Of a DNA stretch of 64,000 nt, positions 1-11,685 are shown piece by piece. The notes beneath the pieces were generated by a model, which saw only the letters and a program-made list of their open reading frames with translations, was not told where the DNA came from and did no database searches. The position numbers were made by a program, and so were the translations under genes. Positions within the stretch are counted from its first letter, which is position 1, and every line of letters begins with the position of its first letter. Source of the DNA: Stenopsyche tienmushanensis (lineage: Eukaryota; Arthropoda; Insecta; Trichoptera; Stenopsychidae); assembly GCA_008973525.1 (NCBI GenBank), contig WACJ01000113.1, positions 868,001-932,000 on the forward strand, given 5' to 3'.

Positions 1-110
1 TCGACGCTGACCCCTCCCCCCTCGACTTCGGCGTCGATCTTCGGGACGACGACGAAACTTTCGAATCGTCCGTCGACGGTCAGCTCTCGTCGACGCTGCG
101 ACGCGATTGA
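1..110 (+). CDS. possible C-terminal end of an unidentified upstream gene (partial)
   Basis: Reading from base 3, 35 codons are open from the window edge to a TGA at 108-110. The frame is rich in Asp, Ser and Arg (for example DFGVDLRDDDETFE) and about three quarters of its codons end in G or C, as expected of a coding exon in a GC-rich part of an insect genome. The sequence turns AT-rich immediately after the stop, as a 3' UTR would. I do not recognise the protein. The alternative is chance: stop codons are rare in sequence this GC-rich, and frame 1 is also open across the same bases, so this is a weak call. It would place a same-strand neighbour directly upstream of pan. Confidence 0.3.
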   Translation, partial: DADPSPLDFGVDLRDDDETFESSVDGQLSSTLRRD

Positions 111-636
111 TAATAATATTTATAACAATTTATGTATATATTTTGTTGATATTGTATAGAAATGTGGCTCGTAACAAGTGTACGCCTGTCGAAGCCGCTC
201 CGCAGCATCGTCGGACACATCGGGCACTCGCTTCCGTCCCCTTTCGACGCGCGCCGACGCGTAGCCCTCTCTCTCTCCGGCGGGAGGCGGACGGCGGACG
301 GCGCTCCGTCTCTCTCTGGCGCGTCTTCCCGACCGCGAGTAGCGTCGTCTCGCTCTCGCCCTCTCGTCCTCTCGCCCTCTCTCCGGGCTCAGAGCGCAGG
401 TCCAGTGCGGCCCTGCCCACTCAAGGTTCGCTGACTGGCGATCTTTTGTTAACAGTGTTACCACATAAGAAAATAACCAATTTTCTCGGGAAAAACTAGA
501 GTCTCGAACCCGCACCGGATCGCGCTTCGATATAACTATTCCATCGTAGAATACAAATGCATTTTTAAAACAAGCAATTATTTCATTTAGAAAAAAGAGT
601 ATAATCAACGAGAACACGTTGTACGTATAATACTTA

Positions 637-642
637 AATAAA
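637..642 (+). terminator. AATAAA poly(A) signal candidate
   Basis: AATAAA lies about 530 bases after the stop at 108-110 and is followed by AT-rich sequence. It could end the transcript of the possible upstream gene. The hexamer is common by chance in this AT-rich DNA, so the call depends on that gene being real. Confidence 0.2.
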
Positions 643-1640
643 ACACAACTTAATTACATTTATATATGGACAACGACACGTTGACAATATCGAAACGTTG
701 TTTAAATTATTTAAAACGAACGCATTTTGAAAAGCTTGATAAATTCAAAATTACATCTGAAGGGGGAGACGGTGAACAAAAAAATGATGGTTTGATTCTC
801 CGGCAAATCATTGCGTGGACGTATTTCCTAAATGAACTTTCGTTCTGTGGCGTTTCCATCGCGGAATGTATTCATTTCGGGCGTAGAAATCGGGTTCGGC
901 GGGCGATTGTTGGATGTAGAAGTTGAACATTTCGGAAGGAGCGGTGGCGGTCCCGGGCGCAGTGCGCACTGGCAACATCGCCCGTGCGTGTCGGCGCGCG
1001 GCCGCCTGCAGTCGGTGCTGGTCCGCCGCAGCGAGCGCGTCGTGTGCGTCGTCGAATCGCGCGTCTCTCGTTGTTTACCGGCCATCAGGTGTGCTCGTCG
1101 TGCTGCGACTTCTTTGTCAATTTTTTTCCCCGGCGGCGGGCGCCGCCCTCGCGACGCTCCCGAGCGGATCTGGAACGAAAGTTTTCCGAGATCACCGGCG
1201 GGACAGTAAAAATATCCGAGCGCGTTTGGCGTAAAATTCGAGATACACTAACATAACATAAACATTGGGCCGCATCGCACGGCCGCGGACGTCTCCTCTC
1301 CGGGAGGCGCTCTCCTTCGAGATCTCGTTCGGTTCGACGCGCGTCGAGTGTTGTGAGTGCTCGGAGATCGCGACCGGACGAGTTCGGTCGCGTAGGTTAT
1401 GTTGTGACAGTGAATTTTTGAATTTTGCGCCATTTTAAAAAGTGTACGTTCCGCCCGAGCCCGCGTCCGCCAGGGGCTCCCGATCGCCGGGGCGGGGGCC
1501 GGCGGCGGCGGAGGCGCGGGCGCGGAGACCGCGGCCCCCGGTTGCGGCGCTCCTGGCCGCCCGCGCGCACTTCCCGCCGCCCGCCAGTGTGACACTGCGG
1601 CCGGTTATCGCACCGATACGCGCATGCCGCAACCGCACAT

Positions 1641-4084
1641 GCTCATCGTGCGAATTTCGCATCGCAAATTGGAGATTATTCATTTTCAATCGACGCCGAA
1701 ATGTCAATCGAGAGAACGACGGATAGGCGCGAAATTTGATTATTTTCAAAAAATCACAGAACGATCGAATTCGGTCGAAGTGCATCTCGATTTGTGCACG
1801 TTGCTGTGTCCGCATCGATAAAATCGAATAATTTAAAACGATCGAGACGCGAACTGTCATGTTGACGTTTGTTCAAATTTGTATGACGCATACCATAACA
1901 GTTCGGAAGGCGACCATGCCTCGCTCCGACTCGGAGCTATCGCGTCCGATTCTCGTTATTTATGTTGACGCGTTATCGGCGAAAAAAATTCAAAACAAAT
2001 TTTGCACAAGATAAACTATTTTTACTCGGGGACGATTCGAATGAAAAAAATGATGACGATCTAATTGGAACGTTTCATTCGATGCGTAATTTTCGAAGGG
2101 ACGCTCGCCGTCGGCGCGCATCGAATGCACTCGTCGGCCGTTCGAATGCGAAACAAATGAATCGCGACGAATAAATTACAAATTTGTCATCGAATTAATT
2201 TTTTGCCCGTCTCAATCTGTCCGAGATAATCTTCTTCAAAAGTACCAATGTCAATATAATGGCAGATTTTCTATTCATCAGAGACACTATCTTCGAATCG
2301 AGATAATTAATAGATAAAGCGGACGATACATAATCGACGGCAGTAATATTACCTAAATGCTCTTATCGAATGCTTCTGATGTGACGACTCGAATTTGAAA
2401 AAAAAGGCACCGGCGGATCGGGTGCCAAAATCGAGGATAAATATTTGACGTCCCCGTCAGGATCGTACGGTCGCTTGCGTTCTGCTCGAATTTGAATGCG
2501 TCGTTTTTTGGCCATAACGCGCGCAATTGCGATCGTGTCGCTTTTTCATCGTTTAGAATTTATCGGACGCGGCCGTGAAAATATGTACGCTATTTCTCCC
2601 CGGAGAGCGAGTTTAGAGGACGCCAGCTCTCCTCGCGAAGGCAATGAAAGAAACCTTTTTTTATTCGGAACAAAAAGAAGTAGGCAGACATCGTCGCGCA
2701 TTCTTCGGCCGTCCAGACGACGGATACTAGCAGGACTGCTATTCGTGAGATATATGGCGGATCCCGTTTACGACCGAAGATTATCCCTCGAAATCCACAT
2801 TTTCGACGATTCGAATCGGTAATAGGGCGGCGTAAAATATTTTCGATTTGAACGCGACGGGGGGACACTCTGTTCTTACTTTTCAAATTCTCTCATGAGC
2901 GACGCATCATAGGCATACATTTCCGAGAACATTGATGATTTATTATGTTTGTCCAGAGAATTTAATTGCAGTTGGGTTTTGTCTGCGATGATCTGAGGAT
3001 GGGGAACGTTTTCAATAAATTCTCACTTGCGGAATGAACAAATTGGCTTGCGGTTGCGAAGCGCTCTTATCAATGCGATTAGACGAGCCGATTCCGCCGA
3101 ACACTTTACCTCCGGGCTGCGGCTTAGAAATCCGTCGCGTTGATGCTTTTTTCATATGATTTCTAATGGCGTTTCATAATATCGTATTACACGACGTTAT
3201 TAGCGTCGAAATTATGAGACGCGAGTGTCAATCAACAATAATAATGGTCGGCGTGGCGTACATATCGCGCGCATTGTTTCTAATAAGGTAGTCAAATGAA
3301 CCTTTTGTACGATACACGTATGGCATTGTATGTGGCTGTCTGCAATTTGATCCCGTTTTGTTTCGAAGTTTGTTCGGTAAGTTCGAGAAACTTTAGCTAA
3401 GTTTACTCCAGAGATGCTAGACGCGCCATCGTCTGGCGAAACATGTGCAATGTCTCCCCATAGCGTCGTTTATTTATTACAATTCATTTTAAACAAAACC
3501 ATTACACGCGAAAAATGCCCAACTTTGATTAAATCTCAAAGTGAGCGTGTTTATCTGATTTTTCAGCTTCGATGATTCAATAATATTTTGTGGAAACATC
3601 AGGAATTTTATCAAATACACTATAATAATAAATTGAAAAATTTAACGCAATCTGAAGACGCTAATGTGCACAAGCGAGCTTTCAGAGACCACTTTCAATT
3701 TCACAAATGTTTTACGTGTAAACAATTTGGTTTTCGCCACCCAAAATAGATTCGGCTCATACTCGCAAACTTGCCTGCGAATTGTGAATTACCCACGTTT
3801 ATTTTCCTCGAGGAAATCCGATCCTGGATATTTTAATCGTAGAATCTTACGCTCTTCCATACCCGAGAGCGTTTGATTAGATTCTTAGAATTACGCCGAC
3901 GTGCACTATTTAAATGTCCCGATAGGAGATGGACTAGGCTCGTCGATCCGCCCCGAATGTGTTAACGGCTTAACTCGTTCGTCGCTGCGTCCACCGTATG
4001 CGGTGGGCGGGCGTTCCCCCGCTTAAATACGATTTAAGAAGTTATTTCATTTCTATTTAATGGAATTAGCACATGCAAATATAA
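1641..4084. other. non-coding, no gene seen
   Basis: No frame here has convincing coding character. The stretch grades from moderately GC-rich to AT-rich. It contains a TTCG|GTAAGT donor-like site at 3377 with no supporting exon, and the TCF-type dyad at 3522-3542 annotated separately. It is either intergenic or the first part of a 5' UTR intron of pan. Confidence 0.5.
3522..3542. promoter_or_regulatory. inverted pair of TCF-type core sites
   Basis: ACTTTGA and its exact complement TCAAAGT face each other with a 7-base spacer. CTTTGA matches the core of the HMG-domain site bound by TCF/Pangolin (SCTTTGWW). It lies 5.4 kb upstream of the pan start codon, so it could serve in feedback control. 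The core is short and frequent, and only the perfect dyad arrangement makes it notable. Confidence 0.25.
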
Positions 4085-4260
4085 CCTACTGTACCTGTAG
4101 GTAGTTCCGCGTTAAGCGGTTGGACTCGTAACTCAATCGTCTTAGGTTCGAGTCCCACAGGAGATGTGGCTGGCAACCACATTTTTAAAAACATATTTAT
4201 GCCATGAAAACCATGTCAAAATGGTTGGGAATGCAACCATAAAAGTAACAACAATAATTC
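4085..4260 (+). mobile_element. tRNA-derived SINE-like relic
   Basis: A pol III B-box (GGTTCGAGTCC) stands at 4145-4155, with an A-box-like stretch (GTTAAGCGGTTGG) about 35 bases before it. The following 100 bases contain paired words (TGGCAACCAC, AATGGTTGGGA, GCAACCATAA) rather than a tRNA acceptor stem, and the fold is not a complete cloverleaf. A tRNA-derived SINE fits better than a working tRNA gene. Confidence 0.45.
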
Positions 4261-4263
4261 CGA

Positions 4264-6080
4264 TTACAACCATTCTCTTACTAGAAGTTCCCGGAATTTG
4301 AGTATAAAAAAATACTGATAAGTTTGCAGGAACAGTGTGCTTTTCAGCATTGAACTCTCAAACTCGCTCTCCAAAAAGCGAATCCAGTGTCTCACCGTTA
4401 CGTATTTATATAACGATTTACCAATGTTAACTTTATGAACGTCTTCCAGATGACGACTGTCCAAATATCCTTTGAGATCGACATCGAAACTTGCATTCCT
4501 ACCCTTGTGTGTTCGCACTTGCTTATCTTCACTTTTTGTTAATTTCACCAATAACAGAGTAAAGCGTATCGATCTAAAATAAAACAACACCTGAGAGAAG
4601 ATTGGCCACATGTCTTCCGTGTTTATTCCATGCGCTATAATGTCGCATCGCTATTCCTTCTGTTTACGTTCCCACTGTCGAATTTGGGTCCCGCGAGAAG
4701 CAACACCGATTCACGGTTGGCGACGAGAGTGTTAAAGCGCGCCTTTACAACTGGTGCGTTGTCGCAATTGTTTCTGCCAAATTCTTGATCCATCGCTTTT
4801 TACTACTTTTGTAGTCTTATGCGAACGATAATATTGATAGATTGTGGGCGTCGTTAATATAATCGAGTCTCTTTTTGTGTGGAAATACGCTTCAGTGAAA
4901 ATATGTTTAACAGGGCTTGATCGTTGCTAAATGATTTTGATGATTGCTATAAACAGAATTATTGAACTAGAAAAATAGCCTAAACTTCGGCGTTTTTCGA
5001 CGATGTATAAAGTTATACTAGGAATATCATTAGCATTGTAAAACGCGATGATTTAAATCTTGGCGGTTGAGTCACAGTCGATAGCGTCTTTATCTAATGT
5101 TGGTGATTAAATGTGTATTATGAATCATTAATGTGATATTTTAACACATATTATTCGGATTCGGCTCAATCAAAGCTTGCTAATTTCTGTTTGCGAAAAT
5201 ATTTTCTTAGTCGCCAGAGGCATTTCTTTGCTTTTGCGTTGATGTTGATGGCCTGTGAACTTGTCGGAATTTGAGCCGTGACCGACTGTGTTGTTCCAGA
5301 TGTATGAGATGTGTCTTCTAATGCCTCGTAAACGTTGCCCAAATATTCGAATGTATTGAAATAAACAGGACTGTTGTTGCATTTATCCGCGATCGCGATT
5401 AGTTCAAACACGGAACTAGAGATACCAACTTACGAACACTCGTTTGCTCTGCTGGCTTGAAAACTAGCTTCGTGTGAACCGGGCATCACTGATCTGCAAT
5501 ATCTTATGCTGTTTTTTTTTAAACGAAATTAAGTCGTAGTTAACTTTGCTCGATTCGTTGAACGCTCGTCGTATGATATGGTGGATGAAGAGGCTCTGGA
5601 TCGACTCGACGTTTCTACGGTGTCAGGTTTGAATGGCTGGATTCGGCTACCGGTGGCATGCGTGTAAATTTTGTTGTAGATCGTGTGAATCGAATTGGCT
5701 GGGAAATTACACGGTTCGAATGCTTCGATATAATTCCCTGTATGTGTGATTATCCTCGGATGCGTATATGGTTGGAAGCAATAATCATATGAAATGCATT
5801 CGGCGTTATCGCGGTGTAGGGTCATTATTTCCGAGAACGCGTCGGTTATCGCGCATGCGAGTGGACAAGGACGATGCCTAACCCTTGGACGGAAGCCAAG
5901 CCGCGGCGAAAGGGTCAATCGTCGTCATGGCTCGAGCCGCGGACGATGATAATACGGAATGATTTAGTCACGGATCAGATTGCATTGGCAGCTCGTTGTG
6001 CCCATGACGCGTTTGGGCCGCGTTTTAAGTGTCGCCATTTGCGCTTCTCAGTCGGTGTACAGTTAAAGTGTTTCATGTGA
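4264..6080. other. block with unexplained coding-like open frames on both strands
   Basis: Four frames have protein-like composition but no recognised family. On the - strand: 4264-4611 (115 codons, ATG at the 4611 end, many Lys, Arg, Leu), 5166-5425 (including the segment NVYEALEDTSHTSG, stop at the low end) and 5526-5825 (98 codons from an ATG at 5825, with DYCFQPYTHPRIITHTGNY). On the + strand: 5874-6080 (68 codons, A at -3 of its ATG). GC content rises at 5.5-6.4 kb. A GTAAGT donor reads on the - strand just upstream of the 5166-5425 frame. They could be exons of a small minus-strand gene, an old transposon or chance. No exon model joins them cleanly, so no gene is called. Confidence 0.2.
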
Positions 6081-8655
6081 GAGAGCATTATGCACGCTCT
6101 TGTGCTTAGGGTCATTGATTCGTCGTTATGGCGACAAAAGCGTTTACTGTCCAGATGAGGTCAAGAGGAAAGCTGGCCATTGTTCCCTGCCGGTTTTGCA
6201 GAGTTGCGGTGCAAGACTCCGTTTTTCGATACGATGAACTATGAACTCAACCTTGGCCAGACGAATGCAGCACGCAACGCTGATTACCAGCTCGGCATCG
6301 TCCACATGGCCACTTGATCTATTTTATCATCAATATTAGTTTTGTTAATGCCCTACTAACCGCGGCGAGCGCTCGGCCCGAACCGCCATCACGCGCCGCC
6401 TCGTATTTTTATCGACTAATGTGTTAAGTAATTTTAAAACGATGCAATATTTCATTTGCGGTTCTGGGCGATAAAATGGCATAAAACGATGGCCATAATC
6501 GAGTCGGGCGTGTTATTCAACGCGGTAATGCGTCGAAATGAATGTCAGGATCGCGCTGATGTCTATCAAAGCCACCATCGACTAAATACCGAAGTATTAG
6601 CATAGCGAAATTCCCGCCATCGTAGTGATTGATAGCTGGGTTTTCGATATAGAAAAAATCATAAACCGAAATAAACTCGACTTCTCAATGATAATGATCC
6701 CTAGATGTGGCCTTAAATTGAGCTTCATATTAGCATCAATATCGATACAAACTAAAAAATCAATTAATAGTCATCGATGACCTCGCATAGTCCGGGTACC
6801 CATCATAGTGCTTTTATACATCAGTACTACCAAATACATTTTTAATACAAAGTAAATGAATAATAATATTTCATGTATACTCAAACCTCTTTTTGTGCGA
6901 TTTCGAAGTTATGCGGTTTTTTAAAGCATTTTTTTAAAATTTCATAGCGTGTACGTATCGAGATATTTTGAATAAAATAGAAAATAAATCATCAACGCCA
7001 ATCATATTGCATCTGCTATCGCTGAATTACGACCACGCTCTTTATTCTGGTTTAGATTTTTGCAAAAATTGATTTCGTTTTTTTGCATTTTTTCAATGTT
7101 TTGACTTATAAAAATACATTTCCCAAAAGAATTTCCAAAATTCATAAGAACTACTTACTGAGCTATAGCTATTTTAATGACGCGGCAACTTGGCCAGCAA
7201 GTTTCAATTAATTAATTAACTTCCAACTGGGTACGAATCTTTTCTATATAACCCTCTATTATTCCTACCAGATTTATGTCAAAATTTATTTTTTTAACTA
7301 TTTAAAAACAAATTAAAACTGTGACAATATAAGGCCAAAAATGAATTGACTTAATTTTTTTAAACAGTCGCCATTTTTTTTTTGTTGAGTTTATAGTGAC
7401 ATCCTTACCAATTATAAATTATATTTTTGGAAAGAGAAAATCTACACAGAACAAACTATTTCTTCCAAAGAAGAGAGCGATTTTGAGTCATATCGAAATA
7501 CGCAACGAAAATTATCATACAGCGATGACAGTTTGTAATTAAAATAATTAGTTTTTATCTAGTGGATATCTGACATTTGAAATGCTAAATGTCAGACATC
7601 CTTAAAATTTTACCAATGATGCAAGCCCGTCTTTTAAATGTTACCAAAAATGTTATTTCTTAATTGCTTTATTGTTTTCTCGTTTTTTACTAACTTTTTT
7701 TTTTGTGCGATTTTGGATATATTTTATATAGTTGTTTCAATGTTATGCGATTTTTAAAGTCCATGGAACGCATCTTCACTTTTTCTATGCAGGTCATAAC
7801 TTTTTTTGTGCGATTTATATAAAAATAATAATATTTTATTCAAGAATTTAAACGACGCGTCTTCAAGATCATTTCCCATTGATTCAAAAGAGCCTTCCAT
7901 ACAAATACAAAGTAACGGGTATTATCTCAGTTAGGATCGCAAAAGGCATTTGTACCATTTTAGACGTTCGAAGATAGCTCGGGCATTTTAAGCGATTCCC
8001 GGAAATTATGCCTCTTGCAAAGAAGCAACACCATGCCAACATGAATGTCATCTGGTTGGTTTCGTTTTTTTTTTTTTAAGAACAAAAAATCAGGAACGTC
8101 AAACGCCAAGGATCAAGTCGTTCATTGCAGACAATTGATTTAATTTTGACGGACGCCGCTCTCACCAATTCAAACCTAGTCAAAGTTTCATCATCGGGAT
8201 GTAGGTCATCATTGATCCAGTTATATCAACGGGATCATGTCTACCCATTGTTTATGAATGGCTAAAGGTCGATATTGATCCATCAAAATATTCTACTCTT
8301 TTAAACCGACAATTAAACGACTGTCGTTGTCGACAACAAAGACGTATATGATGTTATGTATGTATCGCGATTTCATAAAACAAACGTGTTTTTATATCTC
8401 CCAAAGTCGTAAAATTCATGCCAGAGCGTTTATGTCCCTTTGAAATATCGTCGGGACGGTCCTTTAAATTTATTACAATTTATTTACAACAAAATCGATA
8501 CAATGTTGTCGAATAAGTTCGTTATTAACCATTTGATCGCGGTCGTCTCGATATGTCGTGCGAAAATAGCGACCGAATGTCGCCGTTATTGTAGCATTAG
8601 TATAATTTAGATGTGTTTTGATGAAAATATTTATATGAAGTTGTCTGCATTACAG
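6081..8655. other. non-coding, no gene seen
   Basis: The first 350 bases keep a moderate GC content; from about 6.6 kb the sequence is AT-rich with many T and A runs. No coding frame, RNA gene or clear repeat was recognised. It probably belongs to the pan 5' UTR intron or upstream regulatory region. Confidence 0.5.
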
Positions 8656-8709
8656 CAATGGAAACGATACACGAAGCACAATCAATATGGAGCAGAGGGA
8701 ACGTACAGA

Positions 8710-8733
8710 GTATAGAATCTATACGAGTATAGA
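8710..8733. repeat. alternating inverted 7-mer triplet in the leader
   Basis: GTATAGA (8710-8716), its complement TCTATAC (8718-8724) and GTATAGA again (8727-8733) follow each other with 1- and 2-base spacers. The middle copy can pair with either neighbour, giving two mutually exclusive tiny hairpins in an RNA leader. The first upstream ATG begins one base after the third copy (8734). Confidence 0.5.
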
Positions 8734-8918
8734 ATGAATAACTGTGATATAGTGAAAGCGAACATCAACTAAGAAGAAGTCGCGAGTGTGATTGAATAGT
8801 GAGTGCGTTGTCTTGTCCACGATGGTATTGAGACATGAGAGTTATAGGGCAGAATGTTAGGACGAAGGAGGAGATTAGACAGTGTGATGTGTTGGCGGGC
8901 AGCATGGGTGTAGTGTGA
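8734..8918 (+). promoter_or_regulatory. pan: cluster of upstream ATGs/uORFs ahead of pan
   Basis: Short frames begin at 8734 (12 codons, stop 8770-8772), 8822 (12 codons, stop 8858-8860), 8835 (27 codons, stop 8916-8918), 8854 (19 codons, stop 8911-8913), 8887 (in the 8854 frame) and 8904 (in the 8835 frame). None overlaps the pan start codon. The 8835 and 8904 frames are in phase with pan but are closed by TGA 30 bases before it. If these bases are in the mature mRNA, they would lower initiation at 8946. Confidence 0.4.
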
Positions 8919-8945
8919 GGTGCGAAGTGTCGAGTGTCGAGGAAG

Positions 8946-9110
8946 ATGCCGCACGCGCACTCCGGAGGGCCGGCGGAGGCTGCCGGTGACGACCTCGGAT
9001 CCACGGACGAGGTCAAAGTCTTCAAGGACGAAGGCGACGTCGAGGATGAGAAGCGCAGCTCCGAGCTCCTCGAGGAGAAGTCCAGCCTCATAGATCTCAC
9101 CGAGAGCGAG
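8946..9110 (+). CDS. pan: pangolin/TCF coding exon 1: Armadillo (beta-catenin)-binding domain
   Basis: Fifty-five codons from ATG (8946, A at -3) to a donor GAG|GTGAGT at 9110/9111, phase 0. Pangolin/TCF is the HMG-box protein that brings Armadillo/beta-catenin to Wnt target genes and represses them with Groucho when signal is absent. The peptide begins MPHAHSGG and carries the hallmark extended strand [13 protein letters not shown] (residues 18-30), then the acidic linker and the amphipathic helix [15 protein letters not shown] (41-55). In TCF family structures the equivalents of D21, E22, F26, D28 and E29 and the Leu residues of the helix contact the armadillo repeats, and all are present. 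An in-frame GTG at 8934 is not needed as a start. The exon is joined in phase to the one at 53499. Confidence 0.95.
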
Positions 9111-9834
9111 GTGAGTCTCTTTTCTTTTCAGCTGACGGAACCCACTCGAGGGCCCCCGGTCTGATGCGTTCCACGTGCGGCCGGAGCCAGATTTAAAGCT
9201 TTCGCATCCGAACAGCGGTCCGACGATGCCGGGGCTCAGGGAACGGCGGTCCCGGTTTCTCGGAAGCCACCTCCATAAAAAAAATCCCGGTCGTTTATCT
9301 TGTCACTCGACTCTTGTCTCCCCGGATTGTAAAGGTCCTGTTGCGCTTTGACTCCGAACTTCTAAATTCGCCGCGAACCCGAAAAAGGTACATCCCCGTC
9401 TTATTTATTTATTCGAAAGCGAGAGTTTGAGTATCTTTCGCCCACAATTCGACCGGGATCGGGGATAAATAAACCGAATGTTTCGTTACTCCGAATAATT
9501 AAACAGACCTTTTTATAAATCCACAAAAACACATCCCATTAAATAGTTTCCGAAGGATTAAAATTCAGCCGGGACGCATCGTGCACAATTTCGATCGTCC
9601 GAAACATTTCAATTTCCGTGCCAATCTAATTCGGATGATAAAATGTGGTCAGAGTTTACAAGCGCATTTATTGGTAAATTTATTTTGTATCGGCTCTTTT
9701 CGCACTTGCCTATGAGCATTTAAAATTAAACAACGCACTATAAGTCACTATTGATAGAAAGCTATCGATGTTTTTACGCGGTATCTGTGCGCAGCGCGTA
9801 AAATGTGTGAAATCGGGGCTACATTTTGTAATAC

Positions 9835-10200
9835 TAAAATTGACTTTTTTCTTATGATGATACGTGTCATCATCATCATCATAATGCAGCCATAAAAATG
9901 CACGGCAGAACCAAGATTTCTTCAATGTTCATTTATAGGAAAGGGTTACATCCATCTCGTGTGTATCATACATTCATATTTAGAATGTTCACTCAACGGG
10001 TCACATTGATGAACGTATCGAAGGGTGCTTTCGCGACCGTCTCGATAGGTCTCGTGTGAATGATTTGTAAAGACTGAGCAGTTTTCTTCGGAATAGAGTG
10101 AAAAACTACTCGAGACGACTATGTTGATTTTACTGAAAAGGACTTTCCGCAGTACAAAGAGTCCAGTCCCTCCTTTCTTCGCAAGGGCATTATCGGGCTA
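9835..10200 (-). repeat. 350-bp interspersed repeat, copy 1 (inverted)
   Basis: The reverse complement matches the copy at 45928-46312 over its whole length: it shares words such as GAGGGACTGGACTCT, CTATCGAGACGGTCGCGAAAG, TACGTTCAT, GTATGATAC and GAGAT-ATGTAACCC, and ends in an ATGATGATGATG tail. The tail, lack of terminal inverted repeats and ends in simple sequence suggest a SINE or truncated non-LTR element. It has no intact frame. Confidence 0.75.
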
Positions 10201-11685
10201 AGGGGAAGCCCTATATGACACTTCTTTGCATCTAATATTTAAATATAATTCATGAGAAAATATCTTATTGTTAATTTTGATTGATCAGAAGTTATAATAT
10301 GTCGAATTAATCCATGATTAAACTGACAATTTTTTTAAATTTCTCAAAACGGGACATTCTCATCCCTTGAAATACGCGGTATCAGTATGCACGGTTTTAC
10401 TTTTACATAGCCAAGAGAAGAAAAAAATATTTTTTTGAATAAATATTCAAATATTCAAATTGAAACGTGTAGCATGATAATGCACTAGTCACAACTTATA
10501 CCGAATACTCTAATTAATTCCGAAAAATAAGGTTGAAAATTGTGTTAACTGCGATGCTGACAAACCAAATCAATATTATTCGAAGAATATTATTGAAATT
10601 CTATGATTGACTGATAAGTTAAAATGTGTTGTGTTGAATTTAAGCGGGAAATCTGGTGTCATTCAAGCATAATTTTTTATTTATTTTTCCCGCCTTTTTG
10701 TTAGCACGAGTTCCTCTCGCCCTGAAAACAGGACGATCCTGTTAAAAACTAGACATATGGCATTTTATAAATAATTATTTATATCATTTAAAAATAAGGA
10801 GAACGTCGCAACTTGCATATAAATTCTAATGACATTATCCTAATGTAAATATATGTTAAAAAGATCAAATAATATCAGTGATCCTCCATTATCCCATGGA
10901 TTATATGTGGTCACATCGAATCAAACAAAATTGTTTATGCAGGGCGACGAATTATTTAACGTTGGATTCGTGAAATACAAATTTAGCACTGATTCTAAAA
11001 CACTGAGGAAGCATCATCTTGTGGCAATCACTGTATCCCAAATAATGATGAATAACCTAAGCTGATTTTCGCTTTCAATTGCAACTCACTGCTTCAGCTT
11101 TGTGTGAACTTTTCAGAATTCAATAAATTAAACTGGCGGAACCGAACAAAAAAATCAAATTTAATATGCTAATAGTTAAGTCTTGAAGACGCTATTGTTT
11201 GGATCAGTCGTTATCATGTAATAAAATGACATCGTCTGAGCATTCCAAGGGATTTGTACTTGATTTTCATGCACCATAAAAAGATAATATTGCTGGTATT
11301 TGAGTTTTGAGTGTATTTAGTGGTGCGAGTCATATTCGCCTCAAAGATTGTTTAAATTTTATTGCGAATCGTTTTAAATTTCAAGGTTTCAAATGGCCAT
11401 GTCGAAATTCACAAAATGTCACATTCATAATTGAGTGTACATGAGATGTATTAATCATCTCAGTATTTACTTGAGCTTAGAACTAGATAATCCTAGTTTG
11501 TTACGAATAACCCTTTGTACTAAAAGACCTTTTCGCTCGGGTTAATTAGCAACTTGAGCCATTTTTGTGAATGTTAGACGAGTTTCTTGCAGTTACATTA
11601 AAATTATTTGATGCATAACAACAACAGTCAGCAAGACCTCAGTTTGTTGATGCACCTATCCTAATGATAAGTCTTTTAACCAGGG

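Larger units (their letters stand above)
1..1640 (+). promoter_or_regulatory. GC/CpG-rich block, probable promoter and non-coding 5' exon region
   Basis: The block is strikingly GC- and CpG-rich beside the AT-rich remainder of the window, in two peaks at about 200-430 and 900-1640. The first peak holds a CT/GA-rich tract (about 264-400) with repeated CTCTC units, the type of motif bound by GAGA factor in flies. The second contains the motif CAGTGTGACACTG (1585-1597), a perfect 6-bp-arm palindrome. No convincing protein frame runs through it. It is the obvious candidate for the distal promoter and leader exon of pan, whose coding start is 7 kb downstream, but no donor of GTAAGT or GTGAGT quality was found here, so the exon boundary is not assigned. 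Confidence 0.45.
8656..8945 (+). other. pan: probable 5' leader of pan (start of exon uncertain)
   Basis: The 290 bases before the start codon are purine-rich and free of transposon traces, unlike the AT-rich DNA to the left. A possible 3' splice site (TTGTCTGCATTACAG) ends at 8655, which would make this part of an exon joined to an upstream leader exon in the CpG block. No TATA box or good initiator is evident, so a TSS inside this stretch is possible but unsupported. It contains an inverted 7-mer triplet (8710-8733) and several short upstream ORFs. The exon boundary is an inference. Confidence 0.4.

Noticed and set aside
200..430. protein genes in the GC-rich 5' block
   Set aside because: Several frames are open on both strands at once because stops are rare in GC-rich DNA; none has consistent codon bias or a recognised motif.
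1250..1860. minus-strand Ala/Arg/Pro-rich frames
   Set aside because: Composition merely reflects CpG-rich sequence; both strands are equally open.
4100..4160. tRNA gene
   Set aside because: A- and B-box-like words are present, but no acceptor stem pairs across the ends and the arms do not form a cloverleaf.
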